A stretch of DNA of 64,000 nucleotides from Cunninghamia lanceolata (Eukaryota; Streptophyta; Pinopsida; Cupressales; Cupressaceae), in assembly GCA_027924645.1 (NCBI GenBank), contig BSBN01000254.1:16810501-16874500 (forward strand), read 5' to 3'. This document shows positions 47,352 through 58,630 of the stretch, one piece after another (position 1 is the first letter of the stretch; each line of letters begins with the position of its first letter). The position numbers and the translations under genes were made by a program. The notes beneath the pieces are model-generated. The model searched no databases. It was not told the DNA's origin and worked only from the letters and a program-made list of their open reading frames with translations.

Positions 47352-47614
47352 CTTCCAATGAGATTTATTGTAGCATTGAATATTTTTCTTTTGCATGCAT
47401 TGATGGTGATTTTCTATGAAGTGAGTACATTGATAATAAATTATTAGATTTGTGATTTACAAAATGCACGTTGGCAGCTTGATAGATTCATTGAATTCAT
47501 TTCAAGAATGGCAAAGAGTTTAGTAGTCCACTTGGTCATCTTAAGATCTCAAACTTAGGAGTTTGGTGAAAGCTTTTAGGTATCAAACTTATAAGGTCCA
47601 GTCATGTAGGTTAG

Positions 47615-49120
47615 ATGATTGTCCGAGCTCAAATCATGAAGTACAAATTTAAGGGTATTCCTCCAAAGACAAAGATTAATTCTAGATGGAATGATGTAGG
47701 GGACACAAATCTAGGCCACATAGACTTGGATGACTTCAGATTGAGAATCTTTGGCCCAAATCCAACTCCTAGGGACAAAACACTTAAATACAGTGGTATT
47801 GCACAAGTTGCTGCCTTAGCCACCTCAGTACAGTGTGCAGAGCTGATAGTAACATGTGCAGATAGGTATGATGTCATGACAAGGACAATTTAAAGTACTA
47901 ATGGGGATATCCTGGCTGATTTAAGTCCACCCTCTTTGGATGAGACTTTTGATATTCCATGGTACACAGTGATGACCATGCCAGACAAACAAGGATCGGA
48001 GGAGACTTACAACAAGGATGTGAATGGATGCAGAAAACATATGAATGATCATTGGGAAAAAAGAAGGAGGTCTTCCATGAACAAGTTTTTCCAAGTGTTA
48101 TACTTAAGTTACTTCCATGATGAGATAGGGGATTTGATAACCTTTTTAAGTAGAATATATGGGCTACCTCTAGCCTTTACTTTTGAGGAGTGGATGTTCG
48201 TCATCATAATTGAGATACTGAAAGGGACTAAATTCCACTAGTCCCAAATCCTCAGTGATAACATTAATGAGGCCTTCAGCAACTTCAAAGAGAAGAGATA
48301 CTTTAGATGGACATCCTATGTTGTCTATGCACTAGCAAGGAGAACTCACTATGTTGGGTTGTCCAAAGTAGAAGTTGGAAATGATGAGAAGACCCAAGTG
48401 AAAGTATATGAGTGTTACCCCTAGCTAACCTCATCTCAATCTCTGATCCATTTCAAAAGGGTGAATGATGCTTTTACAATGTATATAGCCAGATTACTAC
48501 AAGGTAATATAGCCTTGAGGATTTCCACTGAAGCAATGAATGAAGTAACCAGATATGGTAGGTGGTACATCTAGTTTCAAAAGTTCACATATCTAAGAGT
48601 GGAAGGCTTCACTAGGATTGCTTATAGACTTCCTAGATATCTTGATGATAAAACAGTGCTCCTAGAATTGACTAGGAAATTGATACCTTGTGCTGAGAAA
48701 CTCAATCACTTGCACATAACCAATGTTCAATTTCCCATCAGGTTTGGTAATGGGAATTATTCATGGCCTTCCTTGACTTTAATTGAACACTCTGACAAGG
48801 AACATCAACTTCTTAATCTTCACTACTACAATGCAAGGGATCACTTCGATCCAAATAAAGTGATGGAAAGGTTTGTAAGCAAAAAGTTGTTTCATAAGAT
48901 GCATATTGAGGACTTTTGGGCCAATTGCATGGATGATTATGAAGTAATGAAAAAAGCCCATTCAAAACTATCTCTGCCCTTCATAAGGAAGTTCCACATT
49001 ATTGCAATGCCTGATCAATTGCAGGATGATCAGAATGTCATGGTCAGAGGAACTTGGGAAGCCCAGCACCATAAACCAATCCCACTAACAAATTGGGCTA
49101 ATGCAGGGAAAGTTCTTTAG
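47615..49120 (+). pseudogene. LTR-embedded ORF, N-terminal part, right copy (most complete)
   Basis: One frame of 501 codons from M-I-V-R-A-Q-I-M-K-Y (47615) to the stop at 49118, with only four internal stops (47891, 48239, 48422, 48572), each explained by C-to-T change; the first is CAA in the left copy. The sequence is globular-looking: W-M-F-V-I-I-I-E-I-L-K-G-T, F-R-W-T-S-Y-V-V-Y-A-L-A-R-R, T-R-Y-G-R-W-Y-I and E-D-F-W-A-N-C-M-D-D. A one-base deletion near 49105 (GCAGGG against GCAGAAG in the left copy) shifts the frame; without it the reading runs into the lysine-rich part. I recognise no domain. It is not gag, protease, RT, RNase H or integrase. Confidence 0.72.
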
Positions 49121-51570
49121 ATATCATAATGAAAGAATGAATCAGATTGAGCAAGGCATGGGTAAGAGGCCAAGTAGCTTCTTTAGAGAGACAAGTAGTG
49201 TAGCTTACATACACTGCACTAGAATCAGATAAGTACTCCAGACGTGAAGAAGATGAACCAATAAACATCATAGATGAGGTAGAACCAGTTGAGAAGCAGA
49301 AATCTGATAGTGAAGAACATACATCTTTGGTAGAGAAGGCCAAGAAAGTTAAGAAGTCATCTACTAAGCCTCCTTCTAAGAAAGACTGGAGCCTCCTTCT
49401 ACTAGGACAAGTCCCTCCAAAAAAAGAGATATGCCAAGTAGTCCTAGGGAGAATTCCAAAACAAAGAAAGTTAAGGTAAAGAAGGTAACTGAGGAAGATG
49501 TTGCAACTCAAGAAGATACTATTCTGCCAGCCTCACCATCTCATGTAGCTCCAAGTGTAGGCATGACTACCTCAACTTCTATATCTTCTACTATTGCTTC
49601 TCCTTCCATTATTTCTACTACTGTTGCACCCACTTCACTGATGACATCAACTATTGTTGTCTAAGAAACATCCCCTGCTACCACTTCTCCTGCTTCATCT
49701 ATTCCAACTATTTCTTTCTCATTGGCAATATCTTCTAATGCCCCTAGTAGTTCTTCTTCATCCATCGCTACCGTGTCATGTTCCTCTATCACCACTACAC
49801 CTTTACCTTTTGCTTCCATCACCATGACACTACCTCCCATTTCCACCATTCTTTCACCTTCTCTCCCTTTAACTTCACTACCTTTTCCCTCCCCCTAGTC
49901 ATTTCCTCCACTCTGTCAGCAGTATTAGCTAATTTTACATAGACAAACTTGCCTACACCTATATCCTCTGCAATTCCTATTTCATAGATGTCCACAGATT
50001 CAACCTCCTTAGTCGTACCTCTGCTGCCTAGGATTGATAAAGTGTGTAGAATTGGGTTTGCAAGAGCCTGAAACTAAATTATTGCCCGAGGTGGAGAAAT
50101 ATGCATTTGTGGAGGTAGGTAATGAAATTCCAAATGAACTTCTGGTTGAAGTAGTTAATGTTGAGGTCATTGATATATCCGACAGGCCTCCGAAGAAGGG
50201 TCAAATAGAGGAAGTCTTCAAAATAGTTCAAGAAAACATGATGATAAACTAGAGAAATTTGGCTAATGAAGGAGAAAATGAAAAAGAGATAAATAAAGAT
50301 AAGGAACTAGAACAAGAGCAGGAATCACTTTAGGAACCTGCTAAAACTAATGATGACAAAACCACTGAATTGAACAAATCATCTTCTTCAGTGCCTGAGT
50401 GGTTGCAAAGAAGAGTAACATATCCTGAGCCACAAGTGGAGATAATGTAGGTGGATTTAAGCACTATCCTGACCCAAACTCAAAGGCCCAAAAAGAAGAA
50501 GAAAGTGAAGATACAATCTAGATTTTATAATGATGAAGCAGGATCTAGGATTGTAGAGATAGCTATACCACCAGCAAATGCAACTAGAGAACAAGTCAGG
50601 GTGGAGGACTATGCAATTTTAACAGTTGATTTAGGACCCGCCACTCGTGCTCAATGAGTGGATGAATTGAAAGGATCAGTCACATCAATTTTGGAACAAT
50701 TAGATAAGGATGAAATGTCAAAGGAGTTAAAACAGCAAAATGAAGAACTCTGTACTTGTCTCAAGTTTTTTATCAAACCAGTTGATGTAGGAAACGATAT
50801 AAGGATAGTGCCCACTTTCTTGTCTATAGATGAAATGGTAAAACTGGGTGAGGTAAGGGCTAAGTCCCAAGGGATTGAGAATTGGTTGTTTAGAGTATTC
50901 AAAAAAGGATGTGAGACTATTGATGCTTCTACTCAAGCGCACAAGAAGCTAGTTAAACTTCATAAGAAATGGAAAGATCTATGTGAGGAATGTGACTACT
51001 TTGATGAGTATTACTCTCACATGTTTCCTCAGATTAAGAGCATTAGAGATTTGCTGGCCCAGACTCTGGTAGTAGAGAATATTCTAACTAGGGACAAGTT
51101 GTCCAAGGCCATTGAATGGTATCAACAGCTGCATTTGAGGAAAGAAACTTTCAAAAATATAAAGGAAGCATATAAGCCAGTAGATGAGGAGTTTCAGTCT
51201 CTTATATATGATACCATTGATTCTTTGAAGGATTTCTAGGAAGAGTCCTATAATGACTATGCCCCTTATGATGTCGAGAAATGTAAAAGCAAATTACACA
51301 GGGACATTTTTGAGAGTACTGAGCTAGCCATGGAGGATAGATTAGATAAAGTTAGTGACCTCAGAGATGAATTTAAGGCATTCCACAAGGTTGGGGCAGA
51401 AATTGAAAGGATATACAGTAGATTCAGCTAAGAACTGGAGATGTTTGAGTATTGGGTCAATCATTTGAAGAACCCAGACCCCTTGGAGATCAGTCCTATG
51501 CTGGAGGCATGGCTAAATTATCGCAACAAGCTGGCTGAAGAAGACAAAATTAATTTGGATGAAGAGTCTT
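49121..51570 (+). pseudogene. LTR-embedded ORF, central and C-terminal parts, right copy
   Basis: The same order as the left copy: lysine-rich part (49321-49500), Ser/Thr/Pro-rich part (49500-49930), frame change near 49880-49930, acidic part (50034-50440), then an open stretch of 193 residues (50658-51239). The last part contains K-E-L-K-Q-Q-N-E-E-L, N-W-L-F-R-V-F-K-K-G-C-E-T and F-D-E-Y-Y-S-H-M-F-P and looks largely helical. The final frame ends D-E-E-S at 51570. Right-copy stops at 50332 (GAG in the left copy), 50449 (CAG) and 51429 (TGG) are sense codons on the left, while the stop at 51237 is shared. Confidence 0.65.
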
Positions 51571-51879
51571 GATATTTTAGAATATTTTGGAATGTAACCT
51601 CGTCATTGTTGTAAATTGCTATGTTCGAGATGGCATGTGACTCTATTTTTTCTTTTCTATGCTTTAAAAATGTTCTTTTCCATTAATATATTGAGTTGGC
51701 TAGTCAAATTGACTAGATTTCATGTATCTAGAGACTGTTTTTTGTCCTTTTCATAAAAGACAATGTGTAACCCAGGAATTGATATGAGCTATTTTTTATG
51801 CATTTATTGATGTAATCTAGACCGTCGGTGTTGAGTTAATCTCCAACGTTCATTTGAAAAACTCGGTATGCTACTTTCC

Positions 51880-51888
51880 TATATAAAG
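51880..51888 (+). promoter_or_regulatory. TATA box of the giant LTR (right copy)
   Basis: TATATAAAG, matching 34885-34893 in the left LTR. Confidence 0.6.
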
Positions 51889-52715
51889 GGGTACCATTTC
51901 TACTATTTGTAAGAGAGAATTTGATACCGAATTGTTGACATTCTACCATTTGAAGTAATGCAAAGCAAGTTTCTACAAATGTTTTGAGAATTTATATCTT
52001 GTATCAAGATTCTTTTTGGTTTTCATGGTTCACTTCTTGCTCTCCCAAAAAATTAATTAGTTGTTCTTTTATAATGTTCATGTTTGGCTGAAAGTATTTT
52101 GATTAGTCCATACTTTTAGTTGTTTGTTGATGGTAAATAATTGTGTAAAGTTAGTCTGGGATGATCAGTTGTGCCTAGTTCAATTACATCTCATAGGTTA
52201 AATTGTGCCATTTATTAGGTGTTTAATGAGTGAATGTAATATGAAAATCTTTAGCTTTCCATTGAAGATAGCATCATTTTCTACAGTGCTATAACACCCA
52301 TTTTAGTTTGGTAACTCAAAAAACTGGTTAAATTTAAGAGTGTTTGTCTACCTATAGTTATCCATACATTGTGAATGTCACTTAGGATTCCTCTAAAACC
52401 CTAAACCTTTTGCATATTCTTTAAAAACCATTGTCAAATTAGGAATTTCAGTAGCATTTTACATTGTTTTATCAGCTGAAATCATAAAGGGTTTATATGT
52501 ATTCGCTGCCCCAACTTTAAAAGATCTATAGATTACATGTAAGACCCCTTGTAGGCACAGCTAGAACATATCAATTGAGAGATTCCAAGGAAGCTAAGAC
52601 CTATTTGTATTATCCTTGGAGTAGTCTTACTTAGGGTAGGATACTTTTCAAGAGAGGTGTGAAACTAGCAATCACACCTACGTTGTTGTGTGCTAAAACA
52701 CCCATCAACAAGAGG

Positions 52716-53059
52716 TAGTAACCATAACTCAAGCCCAAACCCATCTCAAAGTCAACCACAAGGTCAAAGGTATGACAAATCTCAAATCCAATGTCATTAT
52801 TGTAAGAAGTATTGGCATTATTCAAATGAGTGTAGGAAGAACCAATATGATTTTAGGAAACCAAATGCAAACTTCACAAAATAAAATCAAAATTAAAGAA
52901 ATATGTTCATAGCATGCAATATAGGACAATAAAATCAAAATGATGTATGGTTCTTAGATTCAGGTTGTAACAATCACATGACAGGGAACCTATAAATGTT
53001 CACAAGATTAGATGAAAGTGTAAAATATGATGTCACACTAGGTAATGACAACAAAGTGT
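52716..53059 (+). pseudogene. copia-2 gag zinc knuckle and start of protease
   Basis: The continuation of copia-2 after the giant element. The knuckle C-H-Y-C-K-K-Y-W-H-Y-S-N-E-C lies at about 52792-52833; the usual glycine before the histidine is tryptophan. After stops, the protease begins with V-W-F-L-D-S-G-C-N-N-H-M-T-G (about 52946-52990), a normal copia active site. It is interrupted at 53065 by the chromovirus and resumes at 59478. Confidence 0.82.
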
Positions 53060-53064
53060 CAGTT

Positions 53065-53926
53065 TGATGGGGAGCTCATAGCAGAACCACAGACCGATGC
53101 CCTACTTTATCACAGTCAACAAACTAACAGATGAGCCACCGATTCAACTCCATCGGCCAAGTCTCTCATCCTTCTACCAATGCCCCAATGGCATTTACCT
53201 TTGGTGAGACTCGTTCTATTGATGAACTCTTGTAACCTTTGGCCGAAGCACCAGTATGCCATCGCACAGTTTACTTCCTTCCAAACCCTAGCACATGGAG
53301 ATGCTAGGTCATCCTACTACGCGAAACGCTCTGTTTGGATCCTCTGCACCACCGAATAGGAAAAACAAAACAAAGAGAAAAACAAATAATCATACAACAA
53401 AGCCATTCCACTGATTTTGACAGAAATCTCACCAGTGGAATGCTTCATGATGACATATGGCAACAATGGGAAATGTAAAATGAATGGAAATCTACAGTTA
53501 CATGATTTACAGTTATAAGAAATGAAAATGAAATGGACAGAACATAATTATTTTATTTCTCCTGAGCATAATACAATCACATTCAATCACACTATTGCTT
53601 CAATCTGATTACAATCAATGATCATTTGGTTCCATCCTCTAGGCATTTATCAACTCGTCTTGAGTAGTACTGAAGTGACTTTAAGTGGCTGAGAGATCAA
53701 TCCAAGCGACTAGGAGACAAATCCAAGTGGCTGGGAGACAACCATCTTAAACAGCCTCCAACTACCCTATTGCCTTATTTTGGCATTATGTGGTTACAAT
53801 TTGACAAGTGTCCTAAAGTCACTTGGGACTTACAAAATGAACCTAGATACAACTAAAATGAAAATGCATTGGTCAAATAGACCTTATTACAAAAGAAAGC
53901 ATGATTTTCTAGGTGCTCCTGCACCA
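53065..53926 (-). repeat. chromovirus 3' LTR (left copy)
   Basis: Plus-strand ends TGATGGGG and GCACCA. Direct repeat of 58631-59472. Confidence 0.92.
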
Positions 53927-53959
53927 TACTCCTCGGGTGAAAGGTGTCTCAAGTCCTCT

Positions 53960-55160
53960 TAGAGACTAACTGTTGCAAATCACCACCCTACTTTTTTATG
54001 TCTACTGCTAGCATCCATGTGGCCTCTAAGTCTACAAGTACTTACCAATTGAGTAAGTGTTGAAAATAGGTCTGATTCATTGTCTTCTTGGATGTCCTTC
54101 TATCCAAGATACACTCCATCCTTGGTGGTTCCTTAGGTGGTAAATGTTGTACCCACTCTGCTTTGTCTTGGATAGAATCTGCTATCCCTTCTCCTGTATC
54201 AGGACTGCGATATAATGCCAGATCAGCAACATTGAATATAGGTGAAATAGAAATATCATCAGGGAGTTCAATTTTGTAAGCATTAGGACCATATTTTTCC
54301 AGAATCTGACAAGGTCCAATTTTTCTCATCATCAACTTGCTGTGTTTCCCTGTGGGTAGTCTGTTCTTGTTGAGATGAACCATGACTAGATCGCCTATTT
54401 GGTACTGCACATCCCTTCTTCTTTGATCCACCCTAGCCTTGATCTTCTGACTATTCTGGTGTAGAGTATCTCTGACTTGTTGATGGATTTCTTTCATATC
54501 CTCTGTAAATGTATCAGCATGTCCACTCCTTTTGTCCAACCCTTAAACATCTCTCAATTCAAAAATTCCTCTAGGATGACTACCATAAACAACTTCAAAA
54601 GGACTTAGACCTATACTTCTGTTTGCAGAATCATTATAGGCATACTCTTCTTGTGAGAGTACCACATCCCAACTACTGCCATGTGCTCTTGTCAAACATC
54701 TCAGTAGATTGTCTAATGACCTGTTGACAACCTCAGTTTGGCCATCAGTCTAAGGATGATAGGCTAAACTAAAAGAAATATTCGTACCCAATCTTTTCCA
54801 CAAGGTTCTCCAAAAATGTCCCACAAATTTGCTATCTCTGTCAGATACAATACTCAAAGGTAACCCATGAATCCTGACAATTTCTTTAAAGAACAAACCT
54901 GCAATGTAACTAGCATCATTGGTTGTCTTACAAGGAATAAAGTGCACCATTTTGCTGAACCTATCTACCACAACAAACACATTGTCATAGCCTGTCCTTA
55001 TCTTGGGCAATCCCATCATAAAATCCATACTCAAACTATCCCAAGGTCTGTTTGGTATGGGCAAAGGTTGATACAGTCTTGCATTGGTTGAGACTCCTTT
55101 TTTCTTTCTGGCAAATCGTACAACTCGCAACAAACCTTCTAATATCATATTGCATCCTTG
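53960..55160 (-). pseudogene. chromovirus integrase core, C-terminal part and chromodomain
   Basis: Minus strand. The core has S-M-D-F-M-M-G-L-P (about 55030), [10 protein letters not shown] (about 54845) and T-D-G-Q-T-E-V-V-N-R-S (about 54745), which together hold the D, D and E residues. A TAG at 54750 sits in the conserved Y-H-P-Q-T-D-G-Q block. The next part (54539-54042) has D-L-V-M-V-H-L, K-L-M-M-R-K-I-G-P-C-Q-I-L and F-N-V-A-D-L-A-L-Y, a chromovirus signature, then Y-F-Q-H-L-L-N-W, one stop, and E-A-T-W-M, the remains of a chromodomain that would guide insertion to particular chromatin. Confidence 0.88.
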
Positions 55161-55450
55161 TTCAAAATTAAAACCTTCTTACCAAATCTAAGGTCTTATT
55201 GAGCTCAAAATGTCCTCCTAAACCACCACTATGTTTTTCCTTCACTATATTATCCCTCATTGAACACTTAGGGATACATAGTTGACTACCTTTAAACAAA
55301 AGGCCATCCTGCAATGTATAATCTGAAAATTCACTGTGGAAAGCATTAGCAAACTCACTACCTACCCTGTAAATCTCCTTGAAATCTTGGTCCTCTTCAT
55401 ACAATCCTTTGAGTGACTCAACACCCATACTTTGTAGGTACACTTCTTAT
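55160..55450 (-). pseudogene. chromovirus integrase zinc domain
   Basis: Minus strand 55443-55168: L-Q-D-G-L-L-F-K-G-S-Q-L-C-I-P, then E-K-H-S-G-G-L-G-G-H-F, the two histidines of the HHCC domain. The cysteine pair (C-T-I-C) follows near 55110 in another frame, which shows a frameshift. Confidence 0.82.
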
Positions 55451-56912
55451 ACTGTCAACACCCTTCTGCTTAAAGCACCCGCAACGTTATTGGTTATCCC
55501 CTTCTTATGTTTGATGATGAAGGTGTAGGCTTGAAGACTTTCCACCCATTTCATGTGTCTATGGCTGAGCTTTTCCTATCCATTCAAAAAACTAAGAGCA
55601 TGATTGTCAGTATATACAATAAATTCTTTAGGAAGCAAATAGTGCCTCCATTTTTTTAGAGCTTGTACCATAGCATACAACTCTATGTCATAAGAGGAGT
55701 ATTTCCTCTTGGCTTCATTCAACTTCTCACTAAAGAAGGCTACTAGTCTACCTTCTTGGCTAAACATTGCTCCTATGGCCAATCCACTTGCATCACATTC
55801 AATTGTGAAAACATTATTGAAATCGGTAACACTAAAACAGGGAATTTAGCAACTTTTTGTTTCAGACTCTCAAAACTCCTATCTGCTTCTCTCATCCACA
55901 CAAACTTCACCTTACCTCCACCCTTGATGGTCTCCAACATAGGTGCATAGATGTCACTATAGTTCTTAATGAATTTCCAATAAAATGTGGCCAAACCATG
56001 GAAACTTCTGACCTCTCCTACCATCCTAGGTGTAGGCCAATTCAAAATAGCTTCTACCTTGGAAGGATCCATTTTCAAATTACCCTTAGAGATGACAAAA
56101 TCTAGGTACACCAATTCTTGTTTCATGATGTCACACTTTTCCAAGTTTATCAGTAATTTCTGATCTTGCAACCTCTTCAAGACTATCTCCAAATGTTTCA
56201 AGTGTTCTTCCTTGCTCTTACTAAACACCAAGATATCATCAAGGTAGACTACCACAAATTTCCCTATGAATTCCTGCAACACCTCATTCATTGGCCTCAT
56301 AAATGTGCTAGGGGCGTTGGAAAGACCAAATGACATCACAAGCCACTCATACAACCCTTCATTGGTTTTGAAAGCTGTCTTCCACTCATCACCCTCTCTT
56401 ATCCTTATTTGATGGTACCCACTCTTCAAATCTATCTTAGAGAAATAGGTAGCACCTCCCAAACAATCCATTAGATCTTCTATTCTAGGAATAGGAAACC
56501 TATACCCAATGGTTATCCTATTTATGGTCCTAGAATCAGTACACAATCTCCATTTCCCATCCTTCTTTGGTGCTAAAATGGTAGGTACTGCACATGGGCT
56601 AAGACTCTTCCTTATCAACCCTTTGTTTAGGAGTTCTTGAATCTGATTTGCTATCTCTTCATTCTGCTATGGGGTCATTTTATATGCTGCCTTATTAGGA
56701 AGTACTGCTCCTGGTATGAGATCTATCTGATAGCTAATGTCTCTGATTGGTGGTAGGGAATCAGGTATATCCTTTACAATCACTCCTTTGTAACTCTCAA
56801 GCAAGTCTCTGACCTCCTTAGGTCCTACTTCTCTCACACTTTTCTTCTTTTCCCCCTTAGGCTTCACAATCAAAGAAAAACCTACTCCATCACCTTCCTT
56901 TAGTGTATCCAT
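55450..56912 (-). pseudogene. chromovirus reverse transcriptase and RNase H, decayed
   Basis: The longest open piece in this element is 56618-55773 (281 codons). It shows [40 protein letters not shown] and the catalytic Y-L-D-D at 56246-56235. A frameshift near 55790 leads into RNase H (55782-55576): [20 protein letters not shown] and Y-T-D-N-H-A-L-S-F-L. Upstream of RT, 56912-56667 contains the usual S-L-P-P-I-R-D-I-S-Y-Q-I-D-L block. RT copies the element RNA and RNase H removes the RNA strand. Confidence 0.9.
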
Positions 56913-56949
56913 GAATTATTTTTCTCCTACCAGCATTACACTAGACCCT

Positions 56950-57406
56950 ACATGTTGTGGATCCTCTTCTACCAATGACTATATCTTATAAGTTGCACCA
57001 TCCTTTTGGAATGAGTAAGCATTCTTTTCTCCATCATGATGAGCCTTTCTATCAAACTGCCATGGTCTACCCAACAAAAGATTGCAAGCATCCATTGGAA
57101 GGATGTCACACAAAATCTTGTCTCTATACCCCCAATACTAAATTCTACCCATGCTTTCTCATTGATGAGTATGTGCTGCCCCTTGTTCAACTAACTGACC
57201 TTATATGGACTGCTATGGGGAATCTTTTCTAACTTTAACTTATTCACTGCTTCTAAAGATATAATGTTATCAATAGAACTAGAGTCAATAATAACTTTAC
57301 AAACCTTAACTCGGATCTTGTAGTTGATTCTAAACAAAGCCCTTCTTTGAGATGGCTTAGCCTGCACTAGTTCTTTGAGTAGTGTCCTCTTGAGCATCAG
57401 ACTCTC
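56950..57406 (-). pseudogene. chromovirus protease, decayed
   Basis: Minus strand 57397-57191 reads V-I-I-D-S-S-S-I-D-N, where the family has D-S-G-S; the glycine has become serine. K-L-K-L-E-K-I-P-H and P-Y-K-V-S follow. A stop at W (Y-K-V-S-stop) and a frameshift near 57090 break the rest. Confidence 0.8.
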
Positions 57407-58539
57407 TCATGTTTCTGATGCTAGATTCACTTCAGGAGATGTCACACTCCTTGCATCTTCTTGAATCAAAGTGGTTCTCTTCTCACTACCATGAGAAGTT
57501 GAGGCCTTCTTTGGACACTTGTATGCTAGGTGCCCTATCTGATTGCAGTTATAACATCTCATATTGGAGAATTTGGATCCTCTACCTAATCCACTTGTCC
57601 CACCTCTTCCATTAGGCCTTCTTCCTCGGTAGCCTCCTCTGCTACTTGATTCCCCAACTTGTTCTTCTTGGTTAGACTCACCACTAGGCCTCTGGTTAGG
57701 ACTTCTTCCTCCAAAACTCCCTCTGCCTCTGAAATTCCTTCCACCTCTACCTCTATTGTTCTGCTCACTCTTTCTCTTTATCTTCTCTTCATCCCTTAAG
57801 GCCATCTAGAAACACTTGTTCACTATTTCTGGTGCTAAGATGCTTATCTCATCTTGGATGTTTATCCTTAGGCCATTCAAGTACCTGGCCACCTTCTCTG
57901 ACTCTTCTTCTTGTCTCTTTGATCTGAGACTAGGTTTATGAAACTCTTGTGTGTATGCATTCACATCAAGGTCTCTCTACTTGAGGTTCTGCAATTTCTT
58001 ATACATCTACACATCATAGTCCATGGGTAAGAATTGTGCCTTGAGTTTGGTCTTCATCCTTCCCCATGAGGTTATCATATTCTTCCCCTCCTTGACTCTC
58101 TCTCTCCTTGTACATAATTCCACCATGCAAGAGCAGATCCCTGCAAGCTTGCCTTTGCCAACTTAACCCTCTTATCATTAGGGACTTCTTTGTATTCAAA
58201 GTGATTGTTCAATGCCTCAATATAGTCAATCACCTCTTCAGCCTCCATACTTCCACTATACATAGGTAGCCCATCTATGGTGTCCCTATTGACTGACTTT
58301 AATGCATTTAAAAATGTCCTCTGGTCTGCTAGTATCTCTTTTGTCTTTTTACTAGTTTCAACAATTTCCGTATCGCCTTCATCACTGTCACTTTCATCTT
58401 CCCTATCTTTGCTTTTGGACTGCTTGAACTCCCCCAACTTGGATTCAAGCATCTCCTTGATTAGCTTCTTAATGACGTCCTATGACATACTTTTGGGAGG
58501 CATCCTCTCCACCTCTATCTCGTTGTCTCTATCTGACAT
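57407..58539 (-). pseudogene. chromovirus gag, decayed
   Basis: The minus-strand start ATG is at 58539 (M-S-D-R-D-N-E-I-E-V). The gag domain part (58452-58075) has Y-S-G-S-M-E-A-E-E-V-I-D-Y-I and K-L-A-K-A-S-L-Q-G-S-A-L-A-W-W-N, typical of chromovirus gag. After frame changes, an Arg/Gly-rich stretch (57770-57590) precedes a complete CCHC knuckle, C-Y-N-C-N-Q-I-G-H-L-A-Y-K-C, at 57556-57515. Gag packages the element RNA. A stop near 57805 and a frameshift near 58080 interrupt it. Confidence 0.88.
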
Positions 58540-58611
58540 AAATATTCACAGATAGCACCCAAATGCCAACACTCCTGCAAGTCCTCAACTCAACTTGCCA
58601 CCCAAATATTT

Positions 58612-58630
58612 TTGGGCTCTGATACCAATA
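58612..58630 (-). other. chromovirus primer binding site
   Basis: The minus strand reads TATTGGTATCAGAGCCC immediately after the right LTR. This is the initiator methionine tRNA primer site with a near-perfect match. Confidence 0.88.

Larger units (their letters stand above)
28776..52710 (+). mobile_element. giant Ty3/gypsy-type retrotransposon with about 7-kb LTRs
   Basis: A direct-repeat pair of about 7 kb (28776-35720 and 43029-52710, the latter enlarged by a nested solo LTR) flanks a 7.3-kb interior with gag, protease, RNase H, RT, RNase H and integrase in gypsy order. The LTRs begin TGTTGT and end TCAACA (TCAATA in the left copy). The target duplication AGAGG is perfect at 28771-28775 and 52711-52715, inside copia-2 gag. 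Total length is 23.9 kb, about 21.4 kb without the solo LTR. All frames carry stops. No convincing primer site follows the 5' LTR, and the expected polypurine tract before the right LTR is not obvious. Confidence 0.9.
43029..52710 (+). repeat. giant element 3' LTR, interrupted by a solo LTR
   Basis: The right partner of 28776-35720: about 7.1 kb once the solo LTR at 44808-47351 and its 5-bp duplication are removed. It keeps the full N-terminal part of the LTR-embedded ORF that the left copy lost. The end is CATCAACA at 52710, followed by the target duplication AGAGG. Confidence 0.88.
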
